Shown here: in pieces, positions 1 through 5,278 of the stretch | Position numbering within the stretch: position 1 is the first letter of the stretch | How the letters are laid out: each line of letters opens with the position of its first letter | Notes under the pieces: generated by a model | Told to the model about the DNA's origin: nothing | Database searches by the model: none | What the model saw: the letters and a program-made list of their open reading frames with translations, nothing else | Position numbers and translations under genes: made by a program | DNA from: an uncultured Lachnospiraceae bacterium | GTDB taxonomy: Bacteria > Bacillota > Clostridia > Lachnospirales > Lachnospiraceae | Assembly (NCBI GenBank): GCA_958422845.1 | Contig: CATZPU010000104.1 | Span: 1-5,278 of the forward strand | Reading direction: 5' to 3' | DNA: 5,278 nucleotides

Positions 1-931
1 GATACAGTCCAATCCCGACGCCCTCCACGCCGGAAGCGTGTCTGCCGCGGTAAAATCTGCCGAAGATTTTTGCCTGTTCCTCTTCGGGAATGCCGGAACC
101 GTTGTCGCAGACGGTAAGCCGCAGATAGGACGGGTATTCGGTCAGCGCAAGGCAGATCAGACCGTTTTCTAGCGTATATTTGACCGCATTATCGAGAACG
201 TTTGTGATGGCTTCCGCCGTCCAGTTGAAATCGAGGACAGCCTCCATGTTTTCGGGGGAATCGAACGTAATCGTAATATTTTTTTCTTTTGCTTTTGCAT
301 ACACGGTTTTTACAGCCTGAAGAACGAGCGCGTTCAGGCTGTTTTTTTCTGGCTTCAGACGGATGATGCCGCTCTCCAGACGCGACATTTTGATCAGGCT
401 GTTTGTAAGAAACGTAAGCTTTTCAAGCGACGTTTGGATGCTGGCGGTATACTCTCTGCGCTCTTCGGGCGAAAGCGTTTCGTCCCCAAGAAGCTGCGCA
501 AAAGTATTTGCGGCTGCGACGGGTGTTTTGATCTGGTGCGAAATATCGGAGATCAGCGTTTTGATCTGTTCCTTTTCCTGCGCAAGCAGTTGATTCTGCG
601 CTTTTAGAATATTGCGCAGCTTCAGGAGCTGATGCTGCAGCCGCGCCGTCAGCGTGTCCTCGTCCTCTGAAAAAACACTCCGTTCCTGCTGTTCCACGAG
701 CGCTTCGATAAGCAGCGTGATCTTCTCCAGCAGATCGTCGTCGTAGCGGCAGTGAAGGCGGTCGAGAAGAAGCAGAAGTCCGTAGAGGAGCAGCGGCACG
801 GACGTGGCGAAGAGGGATAAGCCGGACAGGGAAAGGTTTCCTGTGATGAGGACGGCAGCGCCTGCCGATGCCAGCGTAAGGAGGGCGCCGCCCAGAAAGA
901 TCAGTTTTCGGTAAAGCTTAAAATATTTCAT
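1..931 (-). CDS. Sensor histidine kinase with two membrane segments and minimal extracellular loop (3' end cut by window edge)
   Basis: This is a membrane histidine kinase that should autophosphorylate on His and pass the phosphate to the response regulator encoded just upstream. The reading frame is open for 310 codons to the left edge. Two hydrophobic segments (about residues 11-30 and 39-57) are separated by a loop of under ten residues, so there is no real extracellular sensor domain, as in intramembrane-sensing kinases. A charged linker (about 60-125) leads to the H-box DISHQIKTPV with the phospho-acceptor at His132. The ATP-binding domain shows the N-box NVLDNAVKYT (Asn244, Asn248), the G1 box DNGSGIP (276-282), the F-box IFGRFYRG (289-296) and the G2 box GVGIGLY (304-310). 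All catalytic boxes are intact. Compared with the family only the last 30 or so residues are missing, outside the window. The start ATG at 931 has a GGAG at 939-942, 7 nt away. It lies 39 bp after the regulator gene, so co-transcription is likely. What it senses is unknown, probably the state of the neighbouring transporter. Confidence 0.95.
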   Translation of the reverse strand, partial: MKYFKLYRKLIFLGGALLTLASAGAAVLITGNLSLSGLSLFATSVPLLLYGLLLLLDRLHCRYDDDLLEKITLLIEALVEQQERSVFSEDEDTLTARLQHQLLKLRNILKAQNQLLAQEKEQIKTLISDISHQIKTPVAAANTFAQLLGDETLSPEERREYTASIQTSLEKLTFLTNSLIKMSRLESGIIRLKPEKNSLNALVLQAVKTVYAKAKEKNITITFDSPENMEAVLDFNWTAEAITNVLDNAVKYTLENGLICLALTEYPSYLRLTVCDNGSGIPEEEQAKIFGRFYRGRHASGVEGVGIGLY

Positions 932-970
932 GTCTGTTCTCCAAGTCTTTGTGTCTGTATTCTACTTTTC

Positions 971-1636
971 CTACGTCCCGAAGGTATACCCCATGCCGAA
1001 TACGGTGACGATGTATTCCTGCTTTTCGTCGCCCAGTTTTTGTCTCAGACGGGTAATATTGACGCGGACGGTGTTGTCGTCGATAAAGCTGCCGTCGATA
1101 TCCCAGAGCTTTTCCTGAAGCATCGTTTTTGTCACGACCATTCCTTTATTTTTCATCAGATACGTAAGCAGCCGGTATTCTGTGGAGGTGAGATGAATTT
1201 CCTTCCCCCTTAAGAATACAAGACATTTGTCTGTATCGACCTCTAATTCTCTGTAATGCAGCCGCGATTTCTGCGGGATCGTCCGTTTCAGAGTAGCAAG
1301 TACCTTTTTGCGCAGTACCTCAAGCGGGAACGGCTTCGAGATATAGTCGTCGCAGCCTGCCGAGAAACCGGAAAGCATATCTTCTTCCGTATCGTTGGCG
1401 GTCAGGAACAATACAGGCGTTTCGCACATCGAGCGTATCTTTTTGCACAGCTCCAGACCGCTGCCGTCAGGCAGGTTGATGTCGAGCAGAAAGAGATCAT
1501 ACTTCTGCTTCTGATAGCTTTGCAGCGCTTCCAGATAGCCGCAGACCGCCATGACGGTATGCTCGTCTTTTTTCAATGCAATCGAGATCCCTTTACATAG
1601 TATCTCGTCATCTTCCAATAAAAATATATTTGCCAT
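971..1636 (-). CDS. OmpR-family response regulator (receiver + winged-helix DNA-binding domain)
   Basis: This is a cytoplasmic transcription factor of 221 residues, a normal length for the OmpR/PhoB family. The receiver domain (about 1-115) has the acidic pocket at Glu8-Asp9-Asp10, the phospho-acceptor Asp52 in LLDINLPDGSG, Thr79 in FLTAND and Lys101 in ISKPF, so it should be phosphorylatable. The C-terminal winged helix (about 125-221) carries the family signatures LTSTEYRLLTYL, DDNTVRVNITRLRQKLG (recognition helix) and the final GMGYTF hairpin. The cognate kinase is the next gene downstream. The frame extends to a GTG at 1651, but that GTG lies inside the Shine-Dalgarno-like AAAGGCGGTG (1649-1658). 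The ATG at 1636 begins directly with the first beta strand (MANIFLLEDDE), so it is preferred; its spacing of 12 nt is somewhat long. Likely targets are the tandem TGTAAG boxes in the divergent control region at 4996-5014 and 5088-5106. This last link is inference. Confidence 0.95.
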   Translation of the reverse strand: MANIFLLEDDEILCKGISIALKKDEHTVMAVCGYLEALQSYQKQKYDLFLLDINLPDGSGLELCKKIRSMCETPVLFLTANDTEEDMLSGFSAGCDDYISKPFPLEVLRKKVLATLKRTIPQKSRLHYRELEVDTDKCLVFLRGKEIHLTSTEYRLLTYLMKNKGMVVTKTMLQEKLWDIDGSFIDDNTVRVNITRLRQKLGDEKQEYIVTVFGMGYTFGT

Positions 1637-1648
1637 AGCTGCAAATGA

Positions 1649-1658
1649 CACCGCCTTT
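1649..1658 (-). promoter_or_regulatory. Ribosome binding site of the response regulator
   Basis: AAAGGCGGTG on the minus strand differs by one base from the full anti-16S complement AAAGGAGGTG. It is 12 nt from the ATG at 1636. It contains the GTG at 1651, which is therefore unlikely to be the start. Confidence 0.6.
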
Positions 1659-1662
1659 CCGT

Positions 1663-1690
1663 AGTATCAATCAGTTTTCAAAATTGTGAA
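1663..1690 (-). promoter_or_regulatory. Possible weak internal promoter ahead of the regulator/kinase pair
   Basis: On the minus strand TTCACA (1690-1685, 5 of 6 to the -35 consensus) and GATACT (1668-1663, 4 of 6 to the -10) are 16 bp apart, straddling the permease stop. It could supply basal regulator and kinase independently of the ABC genes. Such matches occur by chance, so this is tentative. Confidence 0.25.
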
Positions 1691-4232
1691 GCCGCTCTAT
1701 AACTGTCTCATTGGAAACCGTCCGGTAGACGATCGCGGGGACGCACAGGCAGATCACAAAGATCGCCGCGATCAGGCAGACGACGAGTACGACCGGATAT
1801 TCAAATTCCGCGTAGTTCGCCAGATGCGGGACCGCTTTTGATACGAGCAGCAAAAACGCATTTCCGAGCGTCATGATCAGAACCGTGGTGATCAGCGCAT
1901 AAATACCGCCTTCCAGTGTCAGGATGCGCCGGATCTGCTTTTTCGTCGTACCGATGCTCTCCATGATGGCAAATTCATTCCTGCGCGAGACGACTCCGGC
2001 AAGCATCACATTGACGAAATTGATGAGTCCGATGACGATGAGCAGGACGGCAGCGCCGTTTCCGAGCAGGTTGACCGAGTAGAAGAGCTGGCGGAACTGC
2101 TCGGCGATGCCGACGCAGCTTTTGTAGTTCCATTCGGCGGTCGGCAGGGTAGCGTTGACGGTCTGCAGCTTGTTATCGACGCGCTCCAGAAGGCGCAGAT
2201 CTGTAATATTTACGCCGATGCCTGAGATCAGTGCTTCTTTTGTCAGCCGCTCCATACCTGCCTCGCTGACAAAGAGGATATCCGGAACAACATTGATGTC
2301 GGTGCGCCGTTGTATGCCTTTTGAGAGCGTATCGTCGTAATCATCGTAATAGAATGCGCCTCCGATCGGGAACTCCTCCGGATGGCCGTCGGCGCTGTCG
2401 GCAGTCAGCGTCAGCGTTTCTCCGATCAGGGCATGGTTTTGGGCGAACCAGTCGTTGTCCATTCCGGCGATCGCCGTCTCTCCGTGGTGGAAAGCTTCCG
2501 GATCGATCGGAGTATCCGCGTGCGAAGCGTTGTATTCCTCTAAGACCTTATCATCATCAAGTGTGGTGATGTAGCAGCCGTATTCTCCGGCTGCGGCGTA
2601 GTCCTTTAGGATAGCGATCATCTGCTCATACGATTGACGCTGCGCCATATATTTGCTGTCCTCATACTTGATCTTCATAAAATCTTCGAGCGCTTCTTCA
2701 TCAAAATCAATGGCTGCCCAGACGGTCTTTTGCACCTTTACGCTCTCTATGCCGTCGATCTGTCTGATCTGCTCTACAAAGTGTTCATCGAACTGCGGAA
2801 CCTCTTTATTCGGCTGTTCCGGCTGCTCGAACTGGATGTTCGTATATTCAAAGTTGTAATCCATATATTCTTTGATATAATTTTCCGCCTTATAGCTTCC
2901 GATGACGCCGTTTACGCCGAGGATCATCGTGATTCCCATAAACAAAGACGAAAAAACGAGGACCGCGCGCTTTCTGTCGCGGAATACGTTGTGAAATGCC
3001 ATGATATGCAGCTTTCCGCCGTCTGTGGAGTTTCTGCTTTTTGCCTGCTTCGGGGCAAAATTCTGGAATTTCAGCGCTTCCACGGGTGAGGTTCCGGCTG
3101 CCGCCTTCGCGGGCGCATGGCAGGCGATCCAGACGGTTGCCGCAGAGAAGAGGACCGACAGAATATAGATGGACGGATGGAAAAATACCACTGCGTCCAT
3201 CAGCGATCTGCCCTGCTCGAAGCCTCTGTTCAGCGCAAAGGGAACGATTCCGAAGGAGACTGCCGTAGCGAGGAGGATTCCGATCGGAATGCCGATGCAG
3301 GCAAATCTTACCGCCTGATTTTTTACGATCGAAAGGATCTGTTTCTGCGTCGTCCCAAGCGTCTTCATCAGACCGTAAAAGCGCGTATCTCTGGAGATTG
3401 AGATATACAGCACGTTGTAGATCAGCAGGTAGCCGCTGCCGATAATAAAGAAAACAAGGAGGATGCCCATTGCGAGGACGGAGCCGCTTTTGGAATCAAG
3501 CTCGATAGAAGCCAGCAGCGTCTGGTCGTCGCGAAGCGTGATGTCATTTTGCATCCGGTAGTAGTCACCTGGCATCTTTTTTACTGACAGGGAGAGGACG
3601 CCGTCCTGTGCCATCGTATATCCGGCGTCTGCGCAGTAGCTCTTCGATACGAAGCCCATTCCCGTGCCGGTATAGGAATGAAACCATCCGCTTAACGAAA
3701 AGGTCTTCTCCTGCGGACCGTTTTTGTCGGAGTACGACAGCGGGATCTCCATTCCAAGAGACGGCTCTTTCACACCGAGACCGGAAAGAGCGTCCTCAGA
3801 GAGCATGATCTCGTCTGCACTTTTTGGATAGCTGCCGTTTACTTTGCTGATCGCGCCGAGATAGTGTTCTTCCCACTCCGTCTCATCGTAATACGAAAGG
3901 GCGATCGAAAGCGCGCGCCCCTCTTCGTTTGTCGCGTGGACCTGCCCGACCGGATACTGGACGCCTGCATGTTTGACGTAGTCGAGCGAGCGGATCGTCT
4001 GTTCCTGTTCGGGCGAGGGAGCGCACAGCGAGATCTCAGCCGTCGTGCCTGCGGTGCGCACGCCCATCAGCTCCATATTTTCTCTGTAGTTGATACCCAG
4101 CGTAAAAACGGTGGTGATCATAAAGGTCGTCAGGATGATCGAGCAGACCGCAAACACATTGCGCGTGCGGTTTGCCCTCATCATACCGCGCTCCACACGA
4201 TGCAGAGCGCTTTTATTCCGATTAGCGTGCAT
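1671..4232 (-). CDS. ABC transporter permease, duplicated FtsX/MacB type with two large extracytoplasmic domains
   Basis: This is the membrane subunit (853 residues) of an ABC transporter driven by the overlapping ATPase gene. Hydrophobic segments give an 8-helix, 4+4 layout: TM1 about 26-47, extracytoplasmic domain 1 about 48-250, TM2 251-278, TM3 310-332, TM4 353-375, TM5 423-446, extracytoplasmic domain 2 about 447-715, TM6 725-748, TM7 771-797 and TM8 812-836. Each half has the FtsX-type cytoplasmic loop after its second helix: RFYGLMKTLGTTQKQI (284-299) and NEFAIMESIGTTKKQI (752-767). The near-identity of these loops indicates an internal duplication. The N-terminal MMRANRTRNVF is a pattern I associate with clostridial FtsX-like permeases. 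Domain 2 has acidic/aromatic patches such as YYDDYDD (628-634). The start at 4232 is set by GGGAGGTG at 4239-4246. The frame is open further upstream to 4307, but that start lies inside the ATPase gene. MacB/FtsX relatives transmit force to the periplasm or cell surface, or export peptides and lipoproteins. The substrate here is unknown. Confidence 0.95.
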   Translation of the reverse strand: MHANRNKSALHRVERGMMRANRTRNVFAVCSIILTTFMITTVFTLGINYRENMELMGVRTAGTTAEISLCAPSPEQEQTIRSLDYVKHAGVQYPVGQVHATNEEGRALSIALSYYDETEWEEHYLGAISKVNGSYPKSADEIMLSEDALSGLGVKEPSLGMEIPLSYSDKNGPQEKTFSLSGWFHSYTGTGMGFVSKSYCADAGYTMAQDGVLSLSVKKMPGDYYRMQNDITLRDDQTLLASIELDSKSGSVLAMGILLVFFIIGSGYLLIYNVLYISISRDTRFYGLMKTLGTTQKQILSIVKNQAVRFACIGIPIGILLATAVSFGIVPFALNRGFEQGRSLMDAVVFFHPSIYILSVLFSAATVWIACHAPAKAAAGTSPVEALKFQNFAPKQAKSRNSTDGGKLHIMAFHNVFRDRKRAVLVFSSLFMGITMILGVNGVIGSYKAENYIKEYMDYNFEYTNIQFEQPEQPNKEVPQFDEHFVEQIRQIDGIESVKVQKTVWAAIDFDEEALEDFMKIKYEDSKYMAQRQSYEQMIAILKDYAAAGEYGCYITTLDDDKVLEEYNASHADTPIDPEAFHHGETAIAGMDNDWFAQNHALIGETLTLTADSADGHPEEFPIGGAFYYDDYDDTLSKGIQRRTDINVVPDILFVSEAGMERLTKEALISGIGVNITDLRLLERVDNKLQTVNATLPTAEWNYKSCVGIAEQFRQLFYSVNLLGNGAAVLLIVIGLINFVNVMLAGVVSRRNEFAIMESIGTTKKQIRRILTLEGGIYALITTVLIMTLGNAFLLLVSKAVPHLANYAEFEYPVVLVVCLIAAIFVICLCVPAIVYRTVSNETVIERLHNFEN

Positions 4233-4908
4233 ATCCTGCACCTCCCGAAAGGACTTTTCCGTCCTCGATTCGGATGATCCGGTCAGCCATCTGCGCGATC
4301 TCTTCATTGTGAGTGATCATCATGGTGGTCTGATGGAACTGGCGGCTGATGGCCTGCATCAGGAGAATAACGTCCAAGCTTGTTTTGGAATCGAGATTTC
4401 CGGTCGGCTCGTCTGCAAGGATAATGGCAGGCTTCGTCGCAAGCGCACGGGCGATGGCTACGCGCTGCTGCTGACCGCCGGAGAGGGTGGACGGCATGTT
4501 TTTCAGCTTTTTCTCAAGTCCGAGCGTTTCGATGATCTCCCGTACAAAAGCAGTGTCCGTCCTGCCGCCGTCGATCTCGATCGGATATACGATGTTTTCG
4601 TAGACGTTGAGGACGGGGAGCAGGTTGTAATTTTGAAAGACAAAGCCGATATTTCTTCTTCGGAAAATCGTAAGCGACTCTTCTTTCATTTTTAAAAGAT
4701 TCTTGCCGCGGATCAGGACACTGCCGGATGTGGGGCGGTCAAGCCCTCCGATCATGTTGAGCAGTGTGGACTTTCCGCTGCCGGACGTGCCAACGACAGC
4801 GACAAATTCGCCCTCGTCTACGGTGATAGATACGCTGTCTAAGGCACGCACCTCGCTTTCGCCGCTTCCATATATTTTTGTGAGATTTTCTGTCTGTAGG
4901 ATTGCCAT
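4222..4908 (-). CDS. ABC transporter ATP-binding protein, MacB/LolD family
   Basis: This is a cytoplasmic ATPase of 228 residues, the usual size for MacB/LolD/SalX-type nucleotide-binding subunits, which power FtsX-like permeases. Every motif is intact: Walker A GTSGSGKS (40-47), Q-loop Gln92 in VFQNYNLLP, signature [15 protein letters not shown] (142-156), Walker B IILADEP (162-168) with catalytic Glu167, D-loop NLDS (171-174) and H-loop His200 in MITHN. The VFQNYNLLP and [10 protein letters not shown] stretches are hallmarks of this subfamily. The ATG at 4908 is chosen because GGAGG at 4917-4921 is 8 nt away. The frame continues upstream to an ATG at 4962, but no ribosome binding site precedes that one and the extra residues do not belong to the fold. 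The stop codon overlaps the permease start by 11 bp, which suggests translational coupling and fixed subunit ratio. It is the first gene of the operon and lies behind the divergent control region. Confidence 0.96.
   Translation of the reverse strand: MAILQTENLTKIYGSGESEVRALDSVSITVDEGEFVAVVGTSGSGKSTLLNMIGGLDRPTSGSVLIRGKNLLKMKEESLTIFRRRNIGFVFQNYNLLPVLNVYENIVYPIEIDGGRTDTAFVREIIETLGLEKKLKNMPSTLSGGQQQRVAIARALATKPAIILADEPTGNLDSKTSLDVILLMQAISRQFHQTTMMITHNEEIAQMADRIIRIEDGKVLSGGAGYAR
4239..4246 (-). promoter_or_regulatory. Ribosome binding site deciding the permease start
   Basis: GGGAGGTG on the minus strand, 6 nt from the ATG at 4232. It lies inside the ATPase coding sequence, so the two genes overlap by 11 bp and the permease is probably translated by ribosomes ending on the ATPase. 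Confidence 0.85.
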
Positions 4909-4916
4909 AATCGTAA

Positions 4917-4921
4917 CCTCC
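4917..4921 (-). promoter_or_regulatory. Ribosome binding site deciding the ATPase start
   Basis: GGAGG on the minus strand, 8 nt from the ATG at 4908. It rules for this start over the in-frame ATG at 4962, which has no such site. Confidence 0.85.
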
Positions 4922-4981
4922 GTAAGTTTATTTGCAGCTTTGTAATTATTTTTCGGCTGCATTTGTTTTGTATCTGCTCTC

Positions 4982-4987
4982 AGTATA
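4982..4987 (-). promoter_or_regulatory. -10 element TATACT of the activated leftward operon promoter
   Basis: The minus strand shows TATACT, 5 of 6 to the sigma-A consensus. The hexamer 17 bp upstream is AGAAGA, not a usable -35, which fits an activator-dependent promoter served by the box at 4996-5014. Predicted transcription start is near 4975, giving a leader of about 67 nt before the ATPase gene. Confidence 0.6.
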
Positions 4988-4995
4988 GCGGCTAC

Positions 4996-5014
4996 TTCTT
5001 ACAATCTTCTTACA
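4996..5014 (-). promoter_or_regulatory. Left response-regulator box (tandem TGTAAG repeat) for the leftward operon
   Basis: Read on the minus strand this is TGTAAG-AAGAT-TGTAAG-AA, two identical hexamers with an 11-bp period. One helical turn between direct repeats is the classical operator layout of OmpR/PhoB-family regulators. The proximal repeat is where a -35 would be expected, with 11 nt between TTGTAA and the TATACT -10, so the regulator would replace a missing -35. The box matches the right-hand one at 18 of 19 positions. Binding by the regulator encoded in this operon is inferred. Confidence 0.75.
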
Positions 5015-5064
5015 GCGTGAAGAAAATACTTTTTACGATAGTGTTTTTTGTGGCATCTGCATTC

Positions 5065-5093
5065 ATTATAGCACAACGGAAAAAATTTGTAAG
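5065..5093 (-). promoter_or_regulatory. Probable basal leftward promoter with extended -10
   Basis: On the minus strand a perfect TATAAT (5070-5065) is preceded by TGC, giving an extended -10. CTTACA (5093-5088), 4 of 6 to TTGACA, lies 17 bp upstream. It should work without an activator and give a start near 5058, producing a leader of about 150 nt for the operon. Its -35 is part of the right-hand regulator box, so an occupied box would probably shut it off. Confidence 0.55.
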
Positions 5094-5106
5094 GAGATTG
5101 TAAGAA
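5088..5106 (+). promoter_or_regulatory. Right response-regulator box (tandem TGTAAG repeat) for the rightward gene
   Basis: Read on the plus strand this is TGTAAG-GAGAT-TGTAAG-AA, the inverted copy of the left box with one mismatch. It lies 11 nt (TTGTAA to TATGCT) upstream of the rightward -10, the same geometry as on the other side. Its distal TGTAAG, read on the minus strand as CTTACA, also falls at the -35 position of the leftward TATAAT element, so it may both activate rightward and block leftward transcription. Confidence 0.75.
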
Positions 5107-5114
5107 CTGATTGC

Positions 5115-5120
5115 TATGCT
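5115..5120 (+). promoter_or_regulatory. -10 element TATGCT of the activated rightward promoter
   Basis: The plus strand shows TATGCT, 4 of 6 to consensus, preceded by TGATTGC and by the tandem box at 5088-5106. Spacing to the box is identical to that of the leftward promoter. Predicted start is near 5127, giving a leader of about 84 nt that includes the stem-loop at 5133-5170. Confidence 0.55.
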
Positions 5121-5132
5121 ACAGGAGAAAGG

Positions 5133-5170
5133 CGCTGCTGTTTGCAGTAATGCAAAGACAGCCAACAGCG
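5133..5170 (+). other. Stem-loop in the leader of the rightward gene
   Basis: The leader can fold as CGCTG and CTG and TTTGCA pairing with TGCAAA, CAG and CAGCG around a GTAA (GNRA-type) loop, with small bulges GA (5157-5158) and CCAA (5162-5165) on the 3' side. No run of U follows, so it is not an intrinsic terminator. It ends 26 nt before the ribosome binding site. It could affect mRNA stability or be chance; no riboswitch class is recognised. Confidence 0.4.
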
Positions 5171-5196
5171 AAGGACGCAGCAAAGAATAAAACAGT

Positions 5197-5205
5197 AAGG
5201 AGGAG
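5197..5205 (+). promoter_or_regulatory. Ribosome binding site of the divergent gene
   Basis: AAGGAGGAG lies 5 nt before the ATG at 5211. It supports a real translation start although only 22 codons of the gene are visible. Confidence 0.8.
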
Positions 5206-5210
5206 TTGGA

Positions 5211-5278
5211 ATGAAGCAATCACAATCTTTAATCAGAAAGAGGACGGTCAGCCGTCTGGCAAAACAGTATTTTAAGAA
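5211..5278 (+). CDS. Start of a divergent gene of unknown product (22 codons, cut by right window edge)
   Basis: A rightward gene begins with ATG at 5211 behind AAGGAGGAG (5197-5205), 5 nt away and one of the strongest ribosome binding sites in the window. The reading frame is open to the edge. The visible N terminus reads MKQSQSLIRKRTVSRLAKQY and then FK, rich in Lys/Arg and without a signal peptide so far. A basic, amphipathic start of this kind resembles the segment before the first membrane helix of FtsX-like permeases (compare MMRANRTRNVF in the neighbouring permease), so a second permease subunit is possible. That is a weak inference from 22 residues; a soluble protein is not excluded. 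It appears to share regulation with the leftward operon, because its promoter has the same tandem TGTAAG box at the same distance from the -10. Confidence 0.75.
   Translation, partial: MKQSQSLIRKRTVSRLAKQYFK

Larger units (their letters stand above)
4909..5210. promoter_or_regulatory. Divergent control region between the ABC/two-component operon and the rightward gene
   Basis: These 302 bp contain no convincing gene. They hold two inverted 19-bp tandem-repeat boxes, three promoter-like elements, both leaders, and a stem-loop in the rightward leader. The region is more AT-rich than the flanking genes around the boxes. The parts are listed separately. Confidence 0.85.

Noticed and set aside
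3864..4695. Long rightward open frames opposite the permease and ATPase genes (137 and 201 codons)
   Set aside because: They are mirror frames of strongly conserved minus-strand genes, without ribosome binding sites or protein-family motifs.
4909..4962. In-frame 18-codon N-terminal extension of the ATPase (ATG at 4962)
   Set aside because: There is no Shine-Dalgarno sequence before it, and a well-placed GGAGG serves the ATG at 4908, where the conserved fold begins.
4932..4962. GCAGC/GCTGC hairpin in the ATPase leader
   Set aside because: Only 5-6 base pairs around a loop of about 17 nt and no U-tract; expected by chance.
5009..5039. Possible rightward basal promoter CTTACA (5009-5014) with TACGAT (5034-5039), mirroring the leftward basal promoter
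   Set aside because: The spacing of 19 bp and the poor -10 make it much weaker than the leftward TGC-TATAAT element; not supported enough to list.
4996..5106. Reading the inverted boxes as a transposon end pair or one long hairpin
   Set aside because: The arms are 19 bp, internally tandem-repeated and matched to -10 elements on both sides; there is no transposase or target duplication, and operator function explains the pattern better.
5088..5106. WalR (YycF)-type box TGTWAH-N5-TGTWAH
   Set aside because: The spacing fits but the sixth base is G in all four half-sites, outside the WalR consensus, and an OmpR-family regulator is encoded in the same operon, so it is the better candidate.
5010..5219. 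69-codon leftward open frame covering most of the control region, with a hydrophobic N-terminal half
   Set aside because: It runs through both regulator-box surroundings and promoter elements, has no ribosome binding site before its start at 5219, and lies antisense to the strong ribosome binding site of the rightward gene. It is most likely chance.
5149..5274. Short rightward frame (41 codons) starting at ATG 5149 and overlapping the divergent gene start
   Set aside because: The nearest AGGAG is more than 20 nt away, the ATG is inside the leader stem-loop, and the peptide shows no recognisable character.

Overview
The window suggests a low-to-mid GC Firmicute of the class Clostridia. The grounds are strong GGAGG-type ribosome binding sites, compact co-directional genes, a two-transmembrane histidine kinase with almost no extracellular domain, and a duplicated FtsX-type permease of the kind common in gut Clostridia. 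This assignment is inferred from style and protein families, not from a marker gene.

About 94% of the window is one leftward (minus-strand) four-gene operon. In transcription order it holds a MacB/LolD-type ABC ATPase (4908-4222), a large permease with two FtsX domains and two large extracytoplasmic domains (4232-1671), an OmpR-family response regulator (1636-971), and a histidine kinase (931 to beyond the left edge, missing only its last few dozen residues). ATPase and permease overlap by 11 bp. The other gaps are 34 and 39 bp. This is an ABC transporter plus two-component module, a type usually concerned with sensing and resisting antimicrobial peptides or other envelope-active compounds. 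The actual substrate cannot be read from the sequence.

The 302-bp region 4909-5210 is a divergent control region. A rightward gene starts at 5211 behind a very strong ribosome binding site and runs off the right edge after 22 codons. The control region holds two near-identical 19-bp boxes in inverted orientation (4996-5014 and 5088-5106, 18 of 19 matching). Each is a tandem TGTAAG-N5-TGTAAG repeat with an 11-bp period, typical of OmpR-family operators. Each box points at its own gene and sits the same 11 nt upstream of a TATACT or TATGCT -10 element that has no good -35. The simplest reading is that one response regulator, probably the one encoded here, activates both the operon (autoregulation) and the divergent gene. 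A third promoter-like element (extended -10 TGCTATAAT on the minus strand) uses part of the right-hand box as its -35, so regulator binding could switch off a basal promoter while switching on the two activated ones.

Working model: the permease/ATPase complex handles or senses the ligand, the kinase is informed through the membrane, the regulator is phosphorylated, and both the operon and the divergent gene are induced. No RNA genes, mobile elements, CRISPR arrays or terminators were found.
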